35,390 nucleotides of DNA. It comes from Exilispira sp. GTDB taxonomy: Bacteria; Spirochaetota; JAAYUW01. A program made the translations under genes and the position numbers. The notes beneath the pieces were generated by a model, which saw nothing but the letters and a program-made list of their open reading frames with translations, ran no database searches and was not told the DNA's origin. Positions within the stretch are counted from its first letter, which is position 1. Each line of letters starts with the position of its first letter. Shown piece by piece: positions 9,413 through 18,141 of this stretch. The stretch covers positions 1 to 35,390 of the forward strand of contig JAAYUW010000144.1 in NCBI GenBank assembly GCA_012517545.1, written 5' to 3'.

Positions 9413-10159
9413 ATGAAAAAATTTACCATTATTTTTGTTCTTTTACTTGTTTTGGCTTCTTTTTTTGCCTGTCAGAAAAGTTCAGATCTTTTAAAGGTTG
9501 GTACAAATGCCGAGTATCCTCCATTTGAATACACTGACCCGGATTCCAAAGAGTTTAAAGGTCTGGATATGGATATTGCCAGATATATTGCAACAAAATT
9601 GAACAAGAAACTTGAAATAGTCGACATTGACTTCGATTCTCTCATCCCATCACTCCAGAACAACAAGTTTGATATGGTTTTAGCAGCTATGACTATAACT
9701 GATGAACGAAAAGAGAAGGTTGATTTTTCTATCCCATATTACACAGCAAATCAATCTATTATTACTAAATCAGATTCTACCCTTACAATTACTTCAGAAG
9801 AAGAACTTGCTAAACTTAAGATTGGTGTGCAAAGAGGAACAACTGGTGAGGCATATATAGACGAGACTTTTATTCAAGCTAAAAAAATGAAAGATACTCA
9901 ACTCGTTCGTTTTGATAATAATGTAAATGCTGTTCAGGAACTATTAAATGGCAATGTTGATTGCGTTATTATCGATGATTCAGCAGCAAAAGGATATGAA
10001 AAACTTAAACCTGTAAAGATCATTTATACTATCCAGAGCAATGAAAGCTATGGTATTGCATTCCCAAAAGGTTCCAAACTTGTTGAAAAAGTTAATAAAA
10101 TTCTCGAAGAACTTTTAGGTTCACAACAGTGGCTTGAATTAATCAAATTATACTTCTAA
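9413..10159 (+). CDS. polar amino-acid ABC transporter, substrate-binding lipoprotein (family 3)
   Basis: This lipoprotein captures an amino acid outside the membrane and delivers it to the permeases downstream. The signal peptide ends in FFAC, with the lipidated cysteine at C20; the lipobox is relaxed, as is common in spirochaetes. The mature part begins LKVGTNAEYPPFEY, the standard opening of family-3 binding proteins, and contains AMTITDERKEKVDFSIPYY, the hinge-region signature. The length of 248 residues is typical. The site AAGGAG lies eight bases before the ATG. The substrate cannot be read from the sequence. A gene-free gap of about 650 bases with a terminator separates it from the permease genes, so it can be made in excess of them. 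Confidence 0.9.
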   Translation: MKKFTIIFVLLLVLASFFACQKSSDLLKVGTNAEYPPFEYTDPDSKEFKGLDMDIARYIATKLNKKLEIVDIDFDSLIPSLQNNKFDMVLAAMTITDERKEKVDFSIPYYTANQSIITKSDSTLTITSEEELAKLKIGVQRGTTGEAYIDETFIQAKKMKDTQLVRFDNNVNAVQELLNGNVDCVIIDDSAAKGYEKLKPVKIIYTIQSNESYGIAFPKGSKLVEKVNKILEELLGSQQWLELIKLYF

Positions 10160-10555
10160 CAATGCACTCTTGGCCTTCCACATGCACATAACAATCAAAA
10201 GTTTAATGTTCCGAGAAAAGATTTTAGGCAACAATTCAGTGTCTTGGATTAATGTTTTGGCAATATATTATAACAAAAAAACTCTAAAGTCAGATGTTAA
10301 GTATTGCTTTTAGTGTTAATGTGCAAAACAAAATTTAATCTTGTAAGAGGGCAATAAATTTTGCTTGTTTGCCAGCATATGGTTGCTAAGAATGAGTGAA
10401 GTAATATTTATTGATTTTTTATTGTTACATAGTCTCATTATAAAGTGATCTTCTATTACCTTTTGCCTGAAGCTTTTTTTTAACCATATGCGTTTTTTGA
10501 AGGTTTATTTAATTTAGACATAAGGTTTTGTTATATAAAAAGTAATAATTTGTAT

Positions 10556-10586
10556 AAAAGCATGAGGAGTTGTTCTTCATGCTTTT
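10556..10586 (+). terminator. rho-independent terminator after the binding-protein gene
   Basis: A 13-base-pair stem pairs AAAAGCATGAGGA (10556-10568) with TCTTCATGCTTTT (10574-10586), with one G-T pair and a five-base loop. A T-rich tail follows. The flanking A and T runs would let it work in both directions. It splits the binding-protein transcript from the permease transcript. Confidence 0.8.
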
Positions 10587-10694
10587 ATTTTAAAATGGAT
10601 TTCTTTACAAAGATTTCAAGCAATATGTGATTTTGGATTTTGAACTTGCAAAAATATTTATTTTAATCTATTGATTTGAAGTTTTTATCATAAT

Positions 10695-10738
10695 GCTTAA
10701 GTTTTAAGCTTATAAAACCGTTAAACTAGTTTATAAGC
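10695..10738 (+). promoter_or_regulatory. two adjoining dyads upstream of the permease gene, possible operator
   Basis: GCTTAA-GTT-TTAAGC (10695-10709) shares its last bases with a second dyad, GCTTATAAA (10708-10716) paired with TTTATAAGC (10730-10738). No T run follows, so termination is unlikely. The position 70-115 bases before the permease start suits a regulator site. No clear promoter boxes are seen beside it. Confidence 0.35.
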
Positions 10739-10807
10739 AATTTATTTTGTGTAAAGTCAATGAGCATATAGAGGATATTTATTTTATTCAAACGAAGGTG
10801 GAGATAA

Positions 10808-11524
10808 ATGGAAATATTTGAACATAATCTTTTATTTCTTTTTAAAAACATGCCTATGCTATTATCGGGTGCATTGACTGCTATTTTACTTACTTTTACC
10901 TCTATAATAATAGGTCTTGTCGTTGGAATTATGGTAACTTTTTTCCGAATTTATGGTTCAAAATTTACCAAAAAGTTAATGTTTGCATACGAGTGGTTGT
11001 TAAAAGGAACACCTCCTCTTATATTGATTTTTATCTTCTATTTTGGTTTAGGTAATTATTTAAATCTCGGAGAGTTTTTTGCAGCTGCTTTAGCTCTTGG
11101 ATTAAGATCATCAGCTTATCAAGCCCAGATATACCGGGGAGCTGTATTATCGATATCGACAGAACAGACCGAAGCCGGACTCTCATTAGGACTTTCTAGA
11201 TTTAGAACATTTTATCTTGTTATTCTCCCTCAAGCTATTAGATTATCATTACCTGGTTTTACCAATGAATTTACGATAGTTTTAAAAGATACTCCATTAG
11301 CATATGGAGTTGGACTTGTTGAAATATTAAAGGCAGGAAGAGATATTTTAGCTCAACAGCTATCTGCAGCGATAGTTTCAGGGAAAGTAACTGCAAGTTT
11401 AAATCCGTTTATTGTTTATCTTACATGTGCTTTAATATACTTTGTTTTATTTGAAATATTCTATTACTCTTTGAATGCTTTGTCAAAAAAATTTCAGATA
11501 CCAGGGTTTATTTTTGATAAATAG
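10808..11524 (+). CDS. polar amino-acid ABC transporter permease (HisM family), first subunit
   Basis: This inner-membrane permease is one half of the channel for the amino acid brought by the lipoprotein at 9413. Membrane segments are visible near residues 20-45, 55-80, 85-105, 160-185 and 200-225. The cytoplasmic EAA loop that docks on the ATPase reads EAGLSLGLSRFRTFYLVILP (about 122-141), followed by QA. The length of 238 residues is usual. GGTGGAG lies five bases before the ATG. It opens an operon with the ATPase and a second permease. Confidence 0.9.
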   Translation: MEIFEHNLLFLFKNMPMLLSGALTAILLTFTSIIIGLVVGIMVTFFRIYGSKFTKKLMFAYEWLLKGTPPLILIFIFYFGLGNYLNLGEFFAAALALGLRSSAYQAQIYRGAVLSISTEQTEAGLSLGLSRFRTFYLVILPQAIRLSLPGFTNEFTIVLKDTPLAYGVGLVEILKAGRDILAQQLSAAIVSGKVTASLNPFIVYLTCALIYFVLFEIFYYSLNALSKKFQIPGFIFDK

Positions 11525-11565
11525 ATTTACATTCATGATTTTATAAATCTTAATGAGGAATAAAT

Positions 11566-12330
11566 ATGGCAGATGAATTATTAAAAGTCGAATCAATCGA
11601 AAAATCTTTTGGTAAACAAAAAGTTCTTGATGGAGTATCTTTTATTCTTAACAAAGGTGAGGTAAAAGTTATTGTTGGTCCTTCGGGAACTGGTAAATCG
11701 ACATTGCTTCGATGTATTAATCTTTTAAACCCTCCTGATAAGGGAAAAATTTATCTTCAAAATAAAGAAATTACATCATTAAAACATACTCTTGTCCCGG
11801 CTGTTAGACAAAAAATAGGGATGGTATTTCAGCATTTCGCACTTTTTAATCATCTTACTGCAATAGACAATGTTGCTCTTGGATTACTTAAAGTTAGAAA
11901 AATGAACAAGACTGATGCATATAAAAAAGCTATAGATGAACTTAATAGAGTTGGATTAGCTGATCATAAAGACAAATATCCTGCTCAACTTTCTGGTGGA
12001 CAGAAACAAAGAGTCGGTATTGCTAGAGCATTAGCTATGGATCCACTACTTATCCTTTTTGATGAGCCAACAAGTGCGCTTGACCCAGAGTTAATAGGTG
12101 AAGTTCTAGCTGTCATGCAAGCTCTTGCTAAAGATGGGATGACCATGATCTGCGTTACTCATGAAATGGGATTTGCAAAGTCAGTAGCAAATGAAGTAAT
12201 ATTTATGGAAAAAGGGAAGATAATAGAACAGGGTCTTCCTGAAGAACTTTTTTCAAATGCAAAAAATCCCCGAACCAGAGAGTTCTTAAGTAAGATAAGT
12301 CAACTTTATGGTGAAACAGGCCATAAATAG
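11566..12330 (+). CDS. polar amino-acid ABC transporter ATP-binding protein (GlnQ/HisP type)
   Basis: This is the ATPase that drives the two permeases around it. Walker A is GPSGTGKST (38-46), the signature [15 protein letters not shown] begins at 142, and Walker B is LLILFDEPTSALDPE (161-175), with catalytic E167. The H-loop is VTHEMG. All key residues are intact and the length of 254 residues is normal. GAGG lies upstream of the ATG with good spacing. Eight bases separate its stop from the next permease. Confidence 0.94.
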   Translation: MADELLKVESIEKSFGKQKVLDGVSFILNKGEVKVIVGPSGTGKSTLLRCINLLNPPDKGKIYLQNKEITSLKHTLVPAVRQKIGMVFQHFALFNHLTAIDNVALGLLKVRKMNKTDAYKKAIDELNRVGLADHKDKYPAQLSGGQKQRVGIARALAMDPLLILFDEPTSALDPELIGEVLAVMQALAKDGMTMICVTHEMGFAKSVANEVIFMEKGKIIEQGLPEELFSNAKNPRTREFLSKISQLYGETGHK

Positions 12331-12338
12331 GAGAATCT

Positions 12339-13013
12339 ATGAGATTTATTGAAAAGATAATTCCATATATCCCTCTTTTGACCAAAGGACTTGGGATAAC
12401 ACTGGAGTTAACCATATTATCTGCATTTTTTGGATTTATAGGTGCTATTTTCCTTGTAATTGGCATGTTATATGGAAATAGATTTTTTAAAATTTTATCT
12501 ACTGGCTTTGTTACATTGATACGCGGAACACCAATGATGGTTCAACTATTCCTTATATACTTTGGCCTTCCTGGCATTGATATACGACTTTCTCCTTTGA
12601 CAGCATCAATTATAGCATTTATAATCAATTCATCAGCCTATCAAGCAGAATATCTTAAAGGTGGATTTCTCGCTATCTCAAAAGAACAACTTGAAGCATC
12701 GTATTCTATAGGTCTGAACAAATGGAAAACAATTCAATATATAATTTTTCCACAGGCTTTAAGATTTGCAATACCTGCATTATCAAATGAGATCGTCTAT
12801 CTTATACAATATACTTCTGTCGCTTATACAATAGGCTTGCCTGAATTATTTTATATTTCCAAAAATTTTGCATCAAAAACTTATATGAACATTGAAATAT
12901 ATGTTTTTATAGGTATAGTTTATCTTATACTGATCTATATTGTTACTCGAGCAACTGAAATTATACAGAAAAAATTTTATATTCCTGGTTTCGATTTAAG
13001 CCATTTAAAATGA
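12339..13013 (+). CDS. polar amino-acid ABC transporter permease (HisM family), second subunit
   Basis: This is the partner of the permease at 10808; the two likely form a heterodimeric channel over two copies of the ATPase. The EAA loop is EASYSIGLNKWKTIQYIIFP (about residues 113-132), followed by QALR. An RGTPMMVQLFLIYFGLP segment typical of the family lies at about 62-78. The length is 224 residues. AGGAG lies just upstream of the ATG. The arrangement permease-ATPase-permease with a detached binding protein is common for glutamine, arginine or cystine systems, but the substrate is not determinable here. Confidence 0.9.
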   Translation: MRFIEKIIPYIPLLTKGLGITLELTILSAFFGFIGAIFLVIGMLYGNRFFKILSTGFVTLIRGTPMMVQLFLIYFGLPGIDIRLSPLTASIIAFIINSSAYQAEYLKGGFLAISKEQLEASYSIGLNKWKTIQYIIFPQALRFAIPALSNEIVYLIQYTSVAYTIGLPELFYISKNFASKTYMNIEIYVFIGIVYLILIYIVTRATEIIQKKFYIPGFDLSHLK

Positions 13014-13035
13014 ATATTGAAGGTTTTCAAACATA

Positions 13036-13797
13036 ATGAATATTTTACTTCTTGATACTTCTACAGAAAATTGCTATATTTTTATACTTTCAAATGATAA
13101 ATACTGTAGTATAGATGTTAAAGCTTGTTTTCAACATACTGAACACTCTCTTTTACTTCTTGATTGTGCATTAAAATCTCTTCACTTAGAAATTACCGAT
13201 ATAGATCTTGTCATAACAGGTATTGGACCTGGTTCATTTACTGGAGTAAGAATAGCCCATTCCCTAATAAAAGGACTTACTTTTGGATCAAAAACATATA
13301 TTTTACCATTACCCACTCCATCTATCTTTGCACTCTCATACACTTTGAATAATATCAGTAAATGCAATATTTATGTTCTTATCTTTGGGAAAAAAAATAG
13401 ATTTTATTTTTCAAAGTATCCTGAAAATTGGGCTGCTTCTGATTCATTCTTAAAATACCTTCTAAATCCTGAAATATATGATCTAACCTTATTTGAAATA
13501 ATTAAAAAAAATTTATATTCAATGAATAACGATGATATCTTTATAGTAGATAACAAAGAAGCATTTTTTATGGAATTGAGTAAATTAAATGATAATGCTG
13601 AGAATCCTTTTCGCACAGAATTATCCGAATTTTCCAGTAAAGTAAATGTAAAAGAAGTAACTTTGAATTTTAAAAATTTAACAAAAATTATTGCTGATTG
13701 TGTTAAAGAAAATGATGAGATAAAAAAATATTTTATTGATGCTGAAGAATTACTCCCTCTTTATATTAGATCCCCTGATGCTCTTGAAAATTTATGA
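13036..13797 (+). CDS. tsaB: tRNA t6A37 threonylcarbamoyl-transfer complex subunit TsaB
   Basis: TsaB pairs with TsaD and TsaE to place threonylcarbamoyl on A37 of tRNAs reading ANN codons. The N-terminal ASKHA strand (MNILLLDTSTENCYIFIL) and the family signature GIGPGSFTGVRIAHS (62-76) are clear. The length of 253 residues is slightly above usual, and the second half diverges strongly, with a Lys/Asn-rich C-terminus. It starts 22 bases after the permease stop with a GAAGG upstream, so it is probably carried on the same transcript although unrelated in function. tsaD and tsaE are not in the window. Confidence 0.88.
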   Translation: MNILLLDTSTENCYIFILSNDKYCSIDVKACFQHTEHSLLLLDCALKSLHLEITDIDLVITGIGPGSFTGVRIAHSLIKGLTFGSKTYILPLPTPSIFALSYTLNNISKCNIYVLIFGKKNRFYFSKYPENWAASDSFLKYLLNPEIYDLTLFEIIKKNLYSMNNDDIFIVDNKEAFFMELSKLNDNAENPFRTELSEFSSKVNVKEVTLNFKNLTKIIADCVKENDEIKKYFIDAEELLPLYIRSPDALENL

Positions 13798-13969
13798 TGG
13801 CAACTTTTTTGAAAAGAAATTATAGATCTTATTTTTTTACAATAATTCATTATTGACTTTTTTAGGTTTATCCGGCAAATTAGTGCTTTTTGTTATTTCA
13901 ATTTTCTACCACCGTATCATCTGAAGAGTTAATCTTAGCTGTGAAAGTTGAAAAATTCAAGAGTTAAAT

Positions 13970-15319
13970 ATGAAAGTTAAGAAATACAGGATCAAGAATT
14001 TTCCAGAACATATTATCGAGGAAATAATCAAAAATACTCCTGATTCTTATATAAATATTGAAGATGTTAAGAGTTGCCAGTATATTTTGGAAACAGAAGA
14101 GCAATCTTTTGGTCCCTTTCAGTGGAATGATAAATTTTCTGAAAACAAAATCATAGACAAACAAGAAAATAAAACTTTCGAACAAATAAAAAATAATTAT
14201 GAGCAAAACTATTATGCAAATAGATCTTTTTATAGTTTGAATAAAGATAATTTTGAGAGAATTAAAATAATATCATCTTCTTTCATTTTAATTCTAAAAG
14301 ATGAAATTTTGACATCATTTTATTTTGATCTTAATAAAAATTTGTCAATAAAGAAGAAAAATGTTTTCAAAAAATCAAGATATTTATATCTTTTAAATAT
14401 TTCTTTCAAGCTTAATCAAGCTATTTTGGCAGAAGAAAAGGAAAAAATTACAGATTACAAAAATAAATTTTTAAATGAAGTTTTTGATTTTATCGATTTT
14501 TCAAAGATAGAAAAAATGGACTCAAAATATTTATTTTTTTTTATTTCTGATAATATTTTTTCCCTTCCATGGGAAATTTTATCTTTTTATTTTGCAAAAT
14601 TTGAAAAGCTGATATTTTTTGTACATCTTAGTAATAATATAGCAGAAAGATTTTTGGTCGATGAAAACAAAATGAGAAATATTAATCTTGAAAGTGAATT
14701 TTTATATGAAAATAGCAAAAAAATTCTAAACAATAATGAAAAATATGCGAGTATTGGATTTTATCTGGATTCATTCATAGACAAATACTCCATGATTATA
14801 GAAAGTAAAAGTAAAAGCTTCATCGATTATAGTAAAGTCGTCCTTTGCAAAGATGTCGACTTTCAGCTTCCTGATAATATATGGAATAACATCGAAATAA
14901 ATAAATTTGTACTTACAAAAGTAGAACAGATATATTCGTTATTTGGATTGTGCAATATAATGATACTTTTAGCTCATGGATATAGAAAAAAAGATTTTTC
15001 ATCTATTTTAATAAATAAAAAGTTTTTAAATCCATATTCATTAAAAGATAATTTTGATCTTCCTGAAACAATAGTTTCTCTATCATGTCTTAATCATTTT
15101 GCTGCTTCTGATAATAATCTTATATATAATTTTTTTATCAATGGAACAGATCTTTTTTTTGGCTCAAATTACATAATCCCCATGAGTCACGTGGAAAAAA
15201 TACTAAAAATATTCATAAATAAAGATAATAAGAGCTTTTTTGAAAAAATACTTGAAATTTATAAAGATAATTCAATAGACTCACTTTTTCGATTAACGAT
15301 AAATTCCACCAAACTATAA
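13970..15319 (+). CDS. divergent CHAT-domain (caspase-like) protease candidate
   Basis: CHAT domains are clan-CD cysteine proteases with a His/Cys dyad. Three blocks in the C-terminal half match that fold. FFFISDNIFSLPWEILSF (189-206) carries the PWE element. NIMILLAHGYRKKDF (329-343) follows, with the candidate catalytic H336. ETIVSLSCLNH (366-376) has C373, and is followed by an FFINGTDLFFGSNY segment like the family's closing strand and helix. The first 180 residues are Lys/Asn/Ile-rich with no recognisable repeats, so no TPRs are evident, unlike many relatives. There is no signal peptide or membrane segment, so it should be cytoplasmic. A weak AAGAG precedes the ATG. It converges on the sigma-like operon, 60 bases from the 169-residue gene. 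The call is by motif and needs a profile search. Confidence 0.6.
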   Translation: MKVKKYRIKNFPEHIIEEIIKNTPDSYINIEDVKSCQYILETEEQSFGPFQWNDKFSENKIIDKQENKTFEQIKNNYEQNYYANRSFYSLNKDNFERIKIISSSFILILKDEILTSFYFDLNKNLSIKKKNVFKKSRYLYLLNISFKLNQAILAEEKEKITDYKNKFLNEVFDFIDFSKIEKMDSKYLFFFISDNIFSLPWEILSFYFAKFEKLIFFVHLSNNIAERFLVDENKMRNINLESEFLYENSKKILNNNEKYASIGFYLDSFIDKYSMIIESKSKSFIDYSKVVLCKDVDFQLPDNIWNNIEINKFVLTKVEQIYSLFGLCNIMILLAHGYRKKDFSSILINKKFLNPYSLKDNFDLPETIVSLSCLNHFAASDNNLIYNFFINGTDLFFGSNYIIPMSHVEKILKIFINKDNKSFFEKILEIYKDNSIDSLFRLTINSTKL

Positions 15320-15379
15320 ATAGGTTAAAGGCAATAATCTTAAACCATTTAAGAATAAAAGTGATTAAAATTATTTAAG

Positions 15380-15889
15380 TTATTGGAAAAATAAACCTAG
15401 AGAACTTTTATCAATATTGATAATCATATTTTCGAAATCTATAATATAAGTAAAATCTCTATCTTTTTCCAGTATAAAGGAAAACAGATCTTTTGCACTT
15501 GTTTTAAGACTGATACAAACATTTTCTTTTTCAGAATGTAACACAAGATTATTTTGAAAAGGTTCAATATTGATCATTATAAGAACATCTTTGAACTTTG
15601 TTTTTAACTTAACATACTTGTTGCTTGAAGAAGGAGAAGCTGCCTGCCGCTTGATGACCTGATTCTCAAGTAAAGGAAGTGAAGAAAAAACTAAACCTTT
15701 ATCTTTTAAAATAAAAATAGAGTCATCGATACTCTCGGAGTAATAAAAATCTTTATCACAAAAATCCTTTAATGCAATATATGTGCTGAGATTTTCTGGA
15801 TTTTCAAGAAGGTAATTTTCCAACTCTATTTTTTCATCAGCCGACAGTGTTTCACCACTTATCGCCTTTAAAAAAACTGGTTTTACCAT
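15380..15889 (-). CDS. small two-part protein with anti-sigma-like N-terminus, possible partner of the sigma-like factor
   Basis: The protein has 169 residues. The first 45 (with SGETLSADEKIELENYLLEN) are helical and resemble the start of anti-sigma factors, which hold a sigma factor through a short acidic helix bundle. No zinc-binding His/Cys set is present. A flexible stretch, KRQAASPSSSNK (80-91), links this to a beta-rich C-terminal part of about 75 residues. It begins 11 bases after the sigma-like gene with AAAGGA seven bases before the ATG, so the two are co-expressed. I do not recognise a named family. A regulator or protease target is inferred from position and layout alone. Confidence 0.5.
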   Translation of the reverse strand: MVKPVFLKAISGETLSADEKIELENYLLENPENLSTYIALKDFCDKDFYYSESIDDSIFILKDKGLVFSSLPLLENQVIKRQAASPSSSNKYVKLKTKFKDVLIMINIEPFQNNLVLHSEKENVCISLKTSAKDLFSFILEKDRDFTYIIDFENMIINIDKSSLGLFFQ

Positions 15890-15900
15890 AAATAATCCTT

Positions 15901-16893
15901 TTAATATAATAAGTCATAATCGAGCAAATAATTACATCTTTTTTTCATTTTTTGTTTAATTCTTAAAATTGAAACTCGAACATTTGCTATGTTCTGACCA
16001 AAAAGAAAATTTATCAATTCTTCACTTGCAATCTCAAATTTTTTTGAATATCGAGAATTAAATTCTTCTATTTTTAAAAAGTCATCTGAAACATTTAAAG
16101 CTGAATTTTCCTTCTTTTCCCAATTTTGTGAATATTCACCAATATCATCATTTTTCTTATTTTCATTCAAAAAAAGCTCTATAATTCTGGAAAGCTCAAT
16201 AGAAAAATAACTCGATAAAAAATAAAGATCTTCCGTACGAATTAAAAAGAAATAATAAACCAGAAAAAGTGCCTTTTCATCGCTGGTTAAATGATTATCA
16301 ATACACTTTCTGATCACATCCATTTCATTATAATCGTTATCACTGATCTTATTGTACGAGAATTCATATTGAATTTTTTCATCAAATTCTAAACTATTGT
16401 CCTTAAAATTTGCTTTTTTTCTTTTAAAATTCATATATTGAAGGTTTAAAAATTTAATAAAGTAGTAATAAAAAATAAAGTCTTTATTTCCTTTTCTAAA
16501 TTGATTTGCCTTAAGTAGAAAATGAATAAATGTCTTGTAGATTAAAAGAATAAAATCACTTGCAAAATCTGGATCTTTTACCTTTTTGATTTTAAGAAAA
16601 TAATTTATTGAAGGATAGAGTTCTTGAAACAGATTATTCATTTTATGATAGAGATCAGTATTATTAATATTTTTTTCTAAATAATCTAAATATGATAAGT
16701 TTTCATCCAGATTTTTTTCATCACAATTCTGCTGCAATTCAAATTGCCCATCAAGTCGTGATTTCTGATTATTTTTAAATTCTGATTCATCTAAAGCTTT
16801 AAAATCTCTCAATGTTATTTCTAACAAAGACAAAATCTGAATAGCTTTGTTGTTAAAATCATTTGAAAGATAATACTGGAGCCTTGAATCCAA
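15901..16893 (-). CDS. highly divergent sigma-70-family-like protein
   Basis: Two zones recall an ECF sigma factor. One is a region-2-like segment (about residues 86-165) with NLFQELYPSINYFL and FIFYYYFIKFLNLQYMNFKR. The other is a region-4-like segment opening with LTSDEKALFLVYYFF (about 202-216) and ending in a helix-turn-helix-like NIANVRVSILRIKQKMKKR (301-319). About 60 residues of acidic linker split the region-4 part, and a 75-residue N-terminal extension is added, giving 330 residues against about 180 for ordinary ECF factors. No ATG exists near the start. I chose the TTG at 16893 because AAAGGA lies seven bases upstream; a TTG at 16923 is the alternative. It overlaps the kinase gene by 35 bases. 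Whether it still binds RNA polymerase is unknown. Confidence 0.5.
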   Translation of the reverse strand: MDSRLQYYLSNDFNNKAIQILSLLEITLRDFKALDESEFKNNQKSRLDGQFELQQNCDEKNLDENLSYLDYLEKNINNTDLYHKMNNLFQELYPSINYFLKIKKVKDPDFASDFILLIYKTFIHFLLKANQFRKGNKDFIFYYYFIKFLNLQYMNFKRKKANFKDNSLEFDEKIQYEFSYNKISDNDYNEMDVIRKCIDNHLTSDEKALFLVYYFFLIRTEDLYFLSSYFSIELSRIIELFLNENKKNDDIGEYSQNWEKKENSALNVSDDFLKIEEFNSRYSKKFEIASEELINFLFGQNIANVRVSILRIKQKMKKRCNYLLDYDLLY

Positions 16894-18112
16894 TTCTGGT
16901 TCCTTTATTTTTTTCAGATTCAAATATCATTTCATAATTATGTATTGAAATTATTTTATAAACGAAAGGTAATCCAAATCCTATTCCACCATAGCTTCGA
17001 TTTAAGTCATTTGATTCCTGGATAAAATTTTCAAGTGCATATTTAAAGGTTTCAAAAGACATTCCAATTCCATTGTCTATAACTGAAACAAGTACATAAT
17101 TTCCACTTTCATCGATTTTTAAGCTTATGGTTATCGGCATATTATTTCTATTGAACTTTATTGCATTTTCCAGTAAATGCTCAATAGCTTTAGAGATAAG
17201 GTATTGATCTGCGATTATTAATATTTCTTTATAATCAGAATCCAAAATTATTGGAGATTCAGAATCCTCAAATTTTTTTATTGTATCCTTAACTATTTCA
17301 ACCACATTAACCTGTTTTATCTCCAGATTCGAAATCTTATCTGACAAATTGACAAATGTAAGTAAATCATCAATCATTCTAAGAAGATGTGATGAGTTTT
17401 TTAAGATAGTTTCTACTCCTTTCATTTGAATTTGATTAAGCTCTCCCATATCTTTAGTATGAAGCATTTCAGAGTATCCAACTATTGTTACAAGGGGAGT
17501 TTTAAGCTCATGTGTAATATTATATAAAAATGAATTTTTTATTTTTTCGAAATTTTTTAAATTTTCTAAGGCTTCGATTAGCTTAGATTGAGATGTAGAA
17601 AGCTCTTTGTAAGTCATCTGTAAATCTATTATTGGTGCTAAAAATTGAAGCAAACTTGAAAAAATATTCTCTTCATAATCGGAAAAGATCTCAGAATTTA
17701 TTCCTGATCTTCCAAAAAATGCAAAACCAAGAGGTCTTTTTTCAGACATAATAGGTAAAATAATGGCTTTACCAGTTCCATCAAGAAATGGAAAATCATC
17801 TACATCTTTACTATCAACAAAATCAAATTTTACGGAAATATTTTGAGAAATTATTGGATGTATTCCTTGATGAAAAACTGAAAATTTTGATATTCCTATA
17901 CTTTTTTTATTAACACCAATACCTGAAACAAAAATCATATCATCAAATTTAAGATCTTTTAAAAATATAGCTGCCTTTTGAATATTGAAATGGTATCCTA
18001 TTCTTTCCAAAAATCTTTCACATATGACTTCTTCTTCTGTTATATCTCTTAATGCTGAAAAAATTTCAAGAAAAAGTGCTAAAATAGATTTATCATCGAG
18101 TTTTTTTTTCAT
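16859..18112 (-). CDS. soluble GAF-domain sensor histidine kinase
   Basis: The protein has 417 residues with this start. A GAF-type sensor spans about residues 10-160. A short coiled coil leads to the dimerisation helix with NITHELKTPLVTIVGYSEML, where H201 is the phosphorylation site. The ATPase domain has an N-box (EHLLENAIKFN), DNGIGMS and GGIGFGLPF, so the catalytic parts look intact. No membrane segment is present, so it likely senses inside the cell or through the FIST-like protein encoded just upstream. The ATG at 18112 lies 29 bases after the FIST-like stop; a longer frame reaches back to 18223 but overlaps that gene. No response regulator is encoded nearby, which is odd, and its target may be the sigma-like protein. 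Confidence 0.85.
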   Translation of the reverse strand: MKKKLDDKSILALFLEIFSALRDITEEEVICERFLERIGYHFNIQKAAIFLKDLKFDDMIFVSGIGVNKKSIGISKFSVFHQGIHPIISQNISVKFDFVDSKDVDDFPFLDGTGKAIILPIMSEKRPLGFAFFGRSGINSEIFSDYEENIFSSLLQFLAPIIDLQMTYKELSTSQSKLIEALENLKNFEKIKNSFLYNITHELKTPLVTIVGYSEMLHTKDMGELNQIQMKGVETILKNSSHLLRMIDDLLTFVNLSDKISNLEIKQVNVVEIVKDTIKKFEDSESPIILDSDYKEILIIADQYLISKAIEHLLENAIKFNRNNMPITISLKIDESGNYVLVSVIDNGIGMSFETFKYALENFIQESNDLNRSYGGIGFGLPFVYKIISIHNYEMIFESEKNKGTRIGFKAPVLSFK

Positions 18113-18141
18113 ATAATATATTTCAGGTAATTTTTTGTATT

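Larger units (their letters stand above)
10160..10807. other. long gene-free gap inside the amino-acid transporter locus
   Basis: No frame with a ribosome site is found on either strand. The first 350 bases look slightly richer in GC than the flanks and hold scattered short repeats (several AACAAT units, and GCATATGGTT at 10375-10384 inverted as AACCATATGC at 10482-10491). A terminator lies at 10556-10586 and a tandem dyad at 10695-10738. The gap may be a decayed insertion, or a long leader for the permease operon. Confidence 0.45.

Noticed and set aside
10154-10303. Integron attC-like ends: TTCTAACAAT near the binding-protein stop and GTTAAGT at about 10297-10303
   Set aside because: Only one core fits the consensus fully, the arms between them do not pair convincingly, and no integrase or cassette ORF is present.
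15320-15379. Imperfect inverted repeat (GGTTAAAG with CTTAAACC) between the convergent CHAT and 169-residue genes, as a terminator
   Set aside because: The arms pair poorly and no uninterrupted T run follows on either side.
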